Shown here: positions 58,660-64,000 of the stretch, piece after piece
Layout of the letters: every line of letters starts with the position of its first letter
How positions within the stretch are numbered: position 1 is the first letter of the stretch
From: Bacillota bacterium
GTDB lineage: Bacteria; Bacillota; Clostridia; Acetivibrionales; JANLFN01
DNA length: 64,000 bases
Direction of reading: 5' to 3'
Assembly: GCA_023421675.1 (NCBI GenBank)
Contig: JAEZTC010000004.1
Coordinates: 1-64,000, forward strand
Program-made: the position numbers and the translations under genes
The notes under the pieces: generated by a model
Seen by the model: the letters and a program-made list of their open reading frames with translations, nothing else
The model's database searches: none
Told to the model about the DNA's origin: nothing

Positions 58660-60249
58660 ATGAATTATTATCCCGACTTTTTTAATGATGTGTTGGGGCC
58701 TGTAATGCAGCCAGGTTCAAGCTCCCATATGGCAGGGCCATGCAGACTTGGGCTTCTGGCACATGATTTACTTGGTGAAAACCCCGATACCATTGATTTT
58801 ATTATGGACAGCAGAGGATCTTTTGCCGGAACCTTTGGCCTTATGAACGAAGATAAAGGCATGCTTGCAGGAACATTAGGCTTCACACCAGACGACATAA
58901 GAATAAATGAAGCTTATGAAATTGCCAAAGATAACAATATAGACATCAGGTTTATTATTTCAGAAATAAAAGAAAGCAGTCATCTGAACGCAATAAAGTT
59001 TTCTCTCAAAGGCAAAAGCGGAAAAAACACCTGGCTTGTCGGTGAATCCACCGGAGGCGGAATGGTCAGCATAAGGAACATTGAAGGCTATGAGATAACA
59101 TCAGATGATTTTAAACTTATTGGCGATACCTATGTAATATTAATTTTTGAAAATGAAATTAATGCTGGTATTAAGTCAAAAAAGCTTGTTCAAGATATAG
59201 TGGATACCAAGCATTTTACACAAGGCCTTAACAGCCTTACATGTATTAAAACCTCTCAGGCACCTGATATAAATGGTTTAAAGATCATTTTTCCAGATAT
59301 AAGGATTGAGCTTCTCAAGCCAATACTGCCCGTGGTGACAACAAACCATAAAAGGCAGCAGCTTTTCAGGACCGTCAGTGAATGGCGAAATGCAGCGGTG
59401 AAAAACGGAATAGGCATGAGTGAAGCCGCAATCAGATATGAGATTGACTCCTCACTCTGGCCAAGAGAAGATGTCATTAACTATATGTATGGAATAAAGG
59501 AACTTCTGATTCGGCAAATAAAAGCAGCATACGAACAGGAGCACGCTCCGGATAATCCCTTCGCCCGCTGTGATACTGGCATTTGGGAGAAATACCTGCA
59601 AAAAGAAAGTATTCTGAGCGGTGGCTTGATGGGGCATGTTGTTAAAAGAGCAATTGGAGTAAACTTCAAAACAAAGGGAGTTCCAATAGTTCCTGGCCCA
59701 ATGGGAACAGGCGGAGGATATCTTTTTTCGGCTCTGTACTCTGTCAAGGAGCAATATGGGTTTAGTGATGAGGACCTTATTCGCGGATTGTTTATTGCAG
59801 CAGGAATAGGAGCAATAGCTTATACCCATACAAGTCCAACCGGTGAAATTGTAGGCTGCGGAGGAGAATGCGGAGTCTGCTGCGCAATGGGTTCCGCTGC
59901 AATTGTAGAAATGGCGGGCGGTAACGGTGAACAGATAGAAAATGCAGCTTCTCTTGCACTTCAGTCTTTTATCGGACTTCCATGTGATCCTGTACCAGGA
60001 GGCTATGAAGCTCCATGTTTCAGCAGAGCCATAACGGCAGCATGTATGGCAGTGGTATTTGCAGATCTGGCACTGGCAGGTTCCAAGGCAGTTATTCCAT
60101 TTGATGAGGTACTTTCTGCTTTGGATTCAATGGGCCGGAAAATGCCTTCCGAGTTTCTTTGTACGTCAAAAGGAGGCTGTTGTGCCACACCAACTGCAAT
60201 TGAGCAGGAGAAAAGATTTAAAGAATGGTTTAAAAATAAACAAATATAA
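58660..60249 (+). CDS. Fe-S L-serine-dehydratase-like enzyme with extra cysteines
   Basis: The 529-residue protein fuses a beta domain (about 1-165; PGSSSHMAGPCRLG at 18-31) and an alpha domain (about 240-515), as in one-chain iron-sulfur serine dehydratases. The three cluster Cys are at 400, 442 and 453 (GCGGE, CDPV, APC), with spacing of 42 and 11 as in known enzymes. Unusual Cys occur at 404, 407, 501, 507 and 508: GCQAEVGSAC becomes GCGGECGVCC, and the terminal GGLAATPT becomes GGCCATPT. Serine or cysteine breakdown is the family chemistry; the context suggests a thiol substrate. ATG 58660 follows AGGAG. Confidence 0.8.
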   Translation: MNYYPDFFNDVLGPVMQPGSSSHMAGPCRLGLLAHDLLGENPDTIDFIMDSRGSFAGTFGLMNEDKGMLAGTLGFTPDDIRINEAYEIAKDNNIDIRFIISEIKESSHLNAIKFSLKGKSGKNTWLVGESTGGGMVSIRNIEGYEITSDDFKLIGDTYVILIFENEINAGIKSKKLVQDIVDTKHFTQGLNSLTCIKTSQAPDINGLKIIFPDIRIELLKPILPVVTTNHKRQQLFRTVSEWRNAAVKNGIGMSEAAIRYEIDSSLWPREDVINYMYGIKELLIRQIKAAYEQEHAPDNPFARCDTGIWEKYLQKESILSGGLMGHVVKRAIGVNFKTKGVPIVPGPMGTGGGYLFSALYSVKEQYGFSDEDLIRGLFIAAGIGAIAYTHTSPTGEIVGCGGECGVCCAMGSAAIVEMAGGNGEQIENAASLALQSFIGLPCDPVPGGYEAPCFSRAITAACMAVVFADLALAGSKAVIPFDEVLSALDSMGRKMPSEFLCTSKGGCCATPTAIEQEKRFKEWFKNKQI

Positions 60250-60277
60250 CCAAATAATAATTTTAAAGGAGGATTTT

Positions 60278-61279
60278 ATGAAAAAAGCTTATGTAAAAAT
60301 CATAGGAATCTTGCTGTTATTTGTAATGTTGTTTACAGCCTGCGGCAGCAGTACAAGCAACAACAATGCAGCGACACAAGCCACCAGCGGTAAAGCTCTT
60401 ACGAAAGTAACACTGGGAACTTATAACGGAACTTGCGAAACACCGTTATACATAGGGATTGAACAAGGCATATTCAAAAAGCATGGCCTGGATGTAAACC
60501 TTGTAAACATCAATTCTGAAACGCTCAAGGAAGGAATCGCATCAGGAAAAATCGATGCAGCCCAGATATCACCAGGATTGTTCAAATCCATTGAACAGGG
60601 ACTTGATATAAAGCTTACAAACGGTATTCATACAGGCTGTATTCAGGGTGTAGTTTTAAAGAATTCACCCATTAAGGAAATTAAGGACCTGGAAGGTAAG
60701 AAAATAGGTATTGATGCTATAGGAGGCGTACCTATGGTACTTCTCTCAATCGAATTAGGAAAAGCAGGGATAGATCCTAAGAAAGATGTTGACTGGAGAG
60801 TATATCCACAGGCTCAGCTTTCTCAGGTGCTTGAAAAAGGTGAAATCGATGCTTTTGCTGCATGGGACCCATATGGTGCTCTTGCAATCTCCTCAGGTAA
60901 AGCACGCAAAATATTCGGAAATTCAAATAACGATGGTGGTAAAGATGCCTACTGCTGCTATGTTGGCGTTAACGGCAAGCTGGCAGGCAGCAATCCAGAA
61001 GTGGTAAAGGCAATAACAGAAGCTTGGGATGAATCCTCCAAATGGGTTCAGGAACATCCTGATGATGCAGCAAAAATAGCAGTAGATAAGAAATATATAA
61101 GCAGCGGAGATGAACTTGAAAACAGCAAGCTGCTTGGACAGTATAAATTCGTAGCTGATAAGGCTCAAGCAAAGGAAGATTACAAAAATACTCTTCAGGC
61201 TATGAAGCTTCAGGGCATTCTCGAGTCAGGAACAGATATAGATAAATTTATTAAGGATACATTCATCGACATAAAATAA
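60278..61279 (+). CDS. Cys-containing ABC substrate-binding lipoprotein (SsuA/NMT1-like)
   Basis: The 333-residue protein has a signal peptide with lipobox LFTAC (Cys22) and a periplasmic-binding-protein fold of the nitrate/sulfonate/taurine type: TPLYIGIEQGIFKKHGLDV (about 55-73), SGKIDAAQISPG, LEGKKIGID, and DAFAAWDPYG. Four more Cys lie at likely ligand positions: GTCETP (53), HTGCIQG (121) and DAYCCYVG (226-227). Such Cys are unusual for exported binding proteins and suggest a metal or thiol ligand. The start is ATG 60278 behind AAAGGAGG. It serves the permease and ATPase encoded upstream. Confidence 0.88.
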   Translation: MKKAYVKIIGILLLFVMLFTACGSSTSNNNAATQATSGKALTKVTLGTYNGTCETPLYIGIEQGIFKKHGLDVNLVNINSETLKEGIASGKIDAAQISPGLFKSIEQGLDIKLTNGIHTGCIQGVVLKNSPIKEIKDLEGKKIGIDAIGGVPMVLLSIELGKAGIDPKKDVDWRVYPQAQLSQVLEKGEIDAFAAWDPYGALAISSGKARKIFGNSNNDGGKDAYCCYVGVNGKLAGSNPEVVKAITEAWDESSKWVQEHPDDAAKIAVDKKYISSGDELENSKLLGQYKFVADKAQAKEDYKNTLQAMKLQGILESGTDIDKFIKDTFIDIK

Positions 61280-61297
61280 ACCCTATTTACAGTATCA

Positions 61298-61330
61298 GAA
61301 AACTGCCGTCCTAAATGGGCGGTAGTTTTC
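61298..61330 (+). other. Intra-operon hairpin between the binding-protein and copper ATPase genes
   Basis: GAAAACTGCCG (61298-61308) and CGGTAGTTTTC (61320-61330) pair fully with one G-U, but no T-run follows. It may stabilise the upstream mRNA, which encodes a binding protein needed in excess over its transporter. Confidence 0.55.
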
Positions 61331-61360
61331 TATAAACCCACAGGAAGGATGTGAGGCAGT

Positions 61361-63643
61361 TTGGAAAATACCACCTTAAAGGTTTACGGAATGACATGTA
61401 CATTGTGCTCTGCGACAATTGAAGCAAGCCTTGAAAAGCTTGACGGGATAAACCGTGCAAAGGTTAGCTACGCAGCTGAAAAAGCCTTTGTGGAATATGA
61501 CAGCACAAAAGTACAACTGCCTTACATAAAAAAAGTCATAGAAAAGCTTGGATTTTCAGCAGAGGAACACAGCAAAGAAAAGCCTGGCAGCAAAGCAGAG
61601 ATGGGTAGTAAGGAAAACAAAAAACTGCTCAAACTTTTTATATTTTCCGCATTATTCAGTACACCTTTGATTCTTGCAATGATTTTTGGCGCTCTAGGCT
61701 TCTGCCATGATTACTTTGACCCAAATGCAAAGCAAGGCTTAAGTGCTTTTTTCGACTGGCTCAGAAACAAAACCCTGGTGCTCCACGACTGGAAGCTACA
61801 GCTCATATGCGCTACACCTGTCCAGTTTATAATAGGAGCGCGTTTTTACAGGAATACATTTCATGCACTGTGCGCAAAGAAGGTTACAATGGATTTGCTG
61901 GTGGTTATAGGTACTTCAGCAGCATATTTCTATAGCCTGTATATCTCGCTTTTCGATAACGCATCCATAACCTGGGGAATGAAAAATATATATTTTGAAG
62001 CATCATCAGTTATTATAACTCTTGTTCTTTTAGGAAAATACCTTGAAGGACTGGCTAAAGGGAGAGCTTCCAAAGCAATCGGAGTACTTGCAGAACTGAA
62101 TTCCAAGACTGCAGCAGTAATTATAGACGGAGAAATAACAGAATTGCCGGTTGAAAAGGTCAAGGCAGGAGATATTGTTCTTGTCAGGCCAGGTGAAAAA
62201 ATTCCTGCTGACGGAATAGTCATTGAAGGAAATTCATCCGTTGATGAATCCATGCTGACAGGTGAAAGTATTCCTGTAGAAAAGCAGCAGGGTGATACTG
62301 TTACAGGTGCATCAGTGAACAAGCACGGTACGCTTAAATTCAAAGTTTCGAGAGTCGGTAATGATACTGTTCTCGCAGGCATTTTAAAGCTGGTTGAACA
62401 GGCTCAAAGCAGCAAGGCTCCAATAGAGAAAATAGCAGACAGGGTTATATCATATTTTATACCTTTTGTTATTGCCGCGGCACTTGCCACCTTCCTTGTT
62501 TGGTATTTCATAATATTCCGCAGTACGGCGTTCCTTATTGGTGTACCAATTATTTATTCAGTTTCGGTACTTGTTGTTTCCTGCCCCTGCTCGCTTGGCC
62601 TTGCTACACCTACAGCCATAATGGTCGGTATGGGAAAGGCTGCACGCAGCGGGATACTTGTAAAAAACGGAGAAACACTTGAAACTGTTTGTAAAATAGA
62701 TACTATCGTGTTTGATAAAACAGGTACGCTTACTACCGGCAAAATGGAGGTTACAGGCATAATACCAGCAGCCGGAACGGCCTATACAGAGAATGAAATC
62801 CTTTGGTATGCAGCAGTTTCTGAAAAGTATTCAGAACATCCTATCGGCCGTGCAATATATAAAAAGGGTTATGAAATATCAGGCTATAGAGATATTAATC
62901 CGGAAAACTTTGCTGCTATTCCGGGAAAAGGCATTAAAGCTGAAGTTGAAGGCAAAAAAGTGTTGGTTGGAACAATTAATCTTATTAAAGAAAACAGCAT
63001 TCCACTGCTGGAAGCGGAAAAAATGCTATCAAATTTGTATCAGGAAGGTAAAACTGGAGTATTTGTTGCGGTTGAAAACAGGCTTATCGGGTTAATAGCA
63101 GTGTCGGATAGAATTAAAGACAACTCTTCAGAAGTGATAAAAGCTCTGTCAGAATCGGGCATAGAGGTTTACATGCTTACAGGAGATAACAGAAAATCTG
63201 CCGAATATACCGCTCACAAATCAGGTATCAAAAATGTAATCGCTGAAGTACTCCCTGAAAACAAGGCACAACAAATATCAAGGCTTAAAGGTGAAGGCAG
63301 GGTTGTGTGTATGGTTGGAGACGGAATAAATGACGCTCCGGCTTTAGCCACTGCTGATGTTGGAATTGCCATGGGAACAGGAACTGATGCAGCAATCGAA
63401 ACAGGAGATATAGTACTGCTAAACGGAAATTTATCTGCAATATATACCGCAATTAAAATATCAAAACTTACAATGCGCAAAATCAAGCAAAATCTGTTCT
63501 GGGCTTTCATTTATAACGCAATAGGAATTCCCTTTGCTGCAACCGGTAATTTGAATCCGGTAATAGCAGCCGCAGCAATGGGACTTAGTTCCATATCCGT
63601 ATTGCTCAATTCCCTCAGCCTAAAAAGAATTAAAACAAATTAA
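61361..63643 (+). CDS. copA: Copper-translocating P1B-type ATPase
   Basis: The 760-residue pump has one N-terminal metal-binding domain with GMTCTLC (Cys13, Cys16), eight predicted membrane helices, the actuator loop LTGES, the ion-path motif SCPCSLGLATP (CPC at 408-410), phosphorylation site DKTGT (Asp452), the HP motif SEHPIG and the hinge MVGDGINDAPAL. The CPC motif and GMxCxxC domain indicate Cu(I). Whether it exports copper or delivers it to an extracytoplasmic enzyme is not decided by sequence. The start is TTG 61361 behind GAGG. Confidence 0.93.
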   Translation: MENTTLKVYGMTCTLCSATIEASLEKLDGINRAKVSYAAEKAFVEYDSTKVQLPYIKKVIEKLGFSAEEHSKEKPGSKAEMGSKENKKLLKLFIFSALFSTPLILAMIFGALGFCHDYFDPNAKQGLSAFFDWLRNKTLVLHDWKLQLICATPVQFIIGARFYRNTFHALCAKKVTMDLLVVIGTSAAYFYSLYISLFDNASITWGMKNIYFEASSVIITLVLLGKYLEGLAKGRASKAIGVLAELNSKTAAVIIDGEITELPVEKVKAGDIVLVRPGEKIPADGIVIEGNSSVDESMLTGESIPVEKQQGDTVTGASVNKHGTLKFKVSRVGNDTVLAGILKLVEQAQSSKAPIEKIADRVISYFIPFVIAAALATFLVWYFIIFRSTAFLIGVPIIYSVSVLVVSCPCSLGLATPTAIMVGMGKAARSGILVKNGETLETVCKIDTIVFDKTGTLTTGKMEVTGIIPAAGTAYTENEILWYAAVSEKYSEHPIGRAIYKKGYEISGYRDINPENFAAIPGKGIKAEVEGKKVLVGTINLIKENSIPLLEAEKMLSNLYQEGKTGVFVAVENRLIGLIAVSDRIKDNSSEVIKALSESGIEVYMLTGDNRKSAEYTAHKSGIKNVIAEVLPENKAQQISRLKGEGRVVCMVGDGINDAPALATADVGIAMGTGTDAAIETGDIVLLNGNLSAIYTAIKISKLTMRKIKQNLFWAFIYNAIGIPFAATGNLNPVIAAAAMGLSSISVLLNSLSLKRIKTN

Positions 63644-63666
63644 TTTAGAATGTGCAGGCGGTATTT

Positions 63667-64000
63667 ATGTCAAAATTCAGTTCAAAGAAAATTAAATTAA
63701 TTAAATTTATAATTACAGCTGCTGCCGCAGGAATTGCTTTTGTAATATTACAGCTACTATTGGGGGTTAATATTACAGGCTTTATAAAAGATATGTTTAT
63801 GCTTAAATACCTGCCCAATCTTGGCACTAATTCAGGCATAGGTCTTTTGTTCCTGTTTGGTATCCTTACTTCCTTTCACTGTATTGGAATGTGCGGTGGT
63901 ATAGCAATTTCTCAAACTATCAGAAATACTGACGAACAGTCAGGAGAAAACAGCAAGCATTCTAAATTGTTTGTTCCTTCAGCTCTTTATAACTCAGGAA
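63667..64000 (+). CDS. UreH/TauE-SafE-type membrane protein with HCxGMCGG motif (partial)
   Basis: The frame starts at ATG 63667, four bases after GGCGGT, and continues past the window end (111 residues visible). It has a basic N-terminus, a membrane helix (about 15-33), a second helix (about 57-70) running into SFHCIGMCGGIAI (His71, Cys72, Cys76), then a polar loop. This motif marks the UreH-like branch of sulfite-exporter TauE/SafE-annotated proteins, which are often found beside copper ATPases. A role in metal handling is inferred. Confidence 0.8.
   Translation, partial: MSKFSSKKIKLIKFIITAAAAGIAFVILQLLLGVNITGFIKDMFMLKYLPNLGTNSGIGLLFLFGILTSFHCIGMCGGIAISQTIRNTDEQSGENSKHSKLFVPSALYNSG

Overview
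The window looks like chromosome of a low-GC, Gram-positive, anaerobic, motile clostridium. AT-rich gaps, strong AGGAGG-type ribosome binding sites, frequent TTG/GTG starts, a long Gram-positive SRP RNA, a prfA-to-ATP-synthase gene order shared with Bacillus, and a clostridial Tad-type locus all fit. The overall flavour is that of the Ruminiclostridium (Clostridium cellulolyticum) group, but that is an impression from memory and not a computed placement.

Layout. 1-2.7 kb: a palindrome-rich gene-free stretch, a YcxB-like protein, a GNAT acetyltransferase, a metallo-beta-lactamase-fold hydrolase and a truncated VOC-family fragment. 2.8-11.6 kb: an MFS exporter, a Cache-domain chemoreceptor, an unusual SecA (SecA2-like) behind a small membrane protein, an Nramp metal transporter, and a gene-free block flanked by inverted repeats. 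11.8-18.0 kb: a compact Tad/Flp pilus operon (TadZ, TadA, TadB, TadC, Flp pilin, prepilin peptidase, FHA protein). 18.2-19.0 kb: an APH-type kinase.

19.1-35.7 kb, mostly minus strand: prfA, a ZIP transporter, tsaC, an arginine-phosphatase-like gene, rpiB, upp, dCMP deaminase, tagO and wecB, followed by atpIBEFHAGDC. The motAB stator genes sit inside this ancient block on the opposite strand. 35.8-45.4 kb: a lipoprotein, a DUF2089/DUF4097 pair, an HD-GYP phosphodiesterase, and a chemotaxis operon (cheY, cheA, cheW, a poly-HAMP receptor) preceded by a long untranslated region that ends in an intrinsic terminator. 45.9-51 kb: a large HTH protein of unknown type, then the conserved SRP RNA-dnaX-yaaK-recR block with a repeat-flanked insertion between yaaK and recR. 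51-55 kb: galU, several small unknowns, and two adjacent membrane-anchored Mrr-like proteins whose catalytic residues appear lost.

55.1-64 kb (running off the end): the most interesting region. Cysteine synthase is followed on the same strand by an ABC permease and ATPase, a 56-residue lipoprotein ending in Gly-Gly-Cys-Cys, a C_GCAxxG_C_C family protein, a serine-dehydratase-like Fe-S enzyme with five extra cysteines at conserved family motifs, a cysteine-bearing substrate-binding lipoprotein, a CPC-type copper ATPase, and a membrane protein with an HCxGMCGG motif. Together they suggest an uncharacterised route linking uptake and breakdown of a thiol or metal-thiol compound with copper handling. 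The function is inference; gene order and motifs are directly visible.
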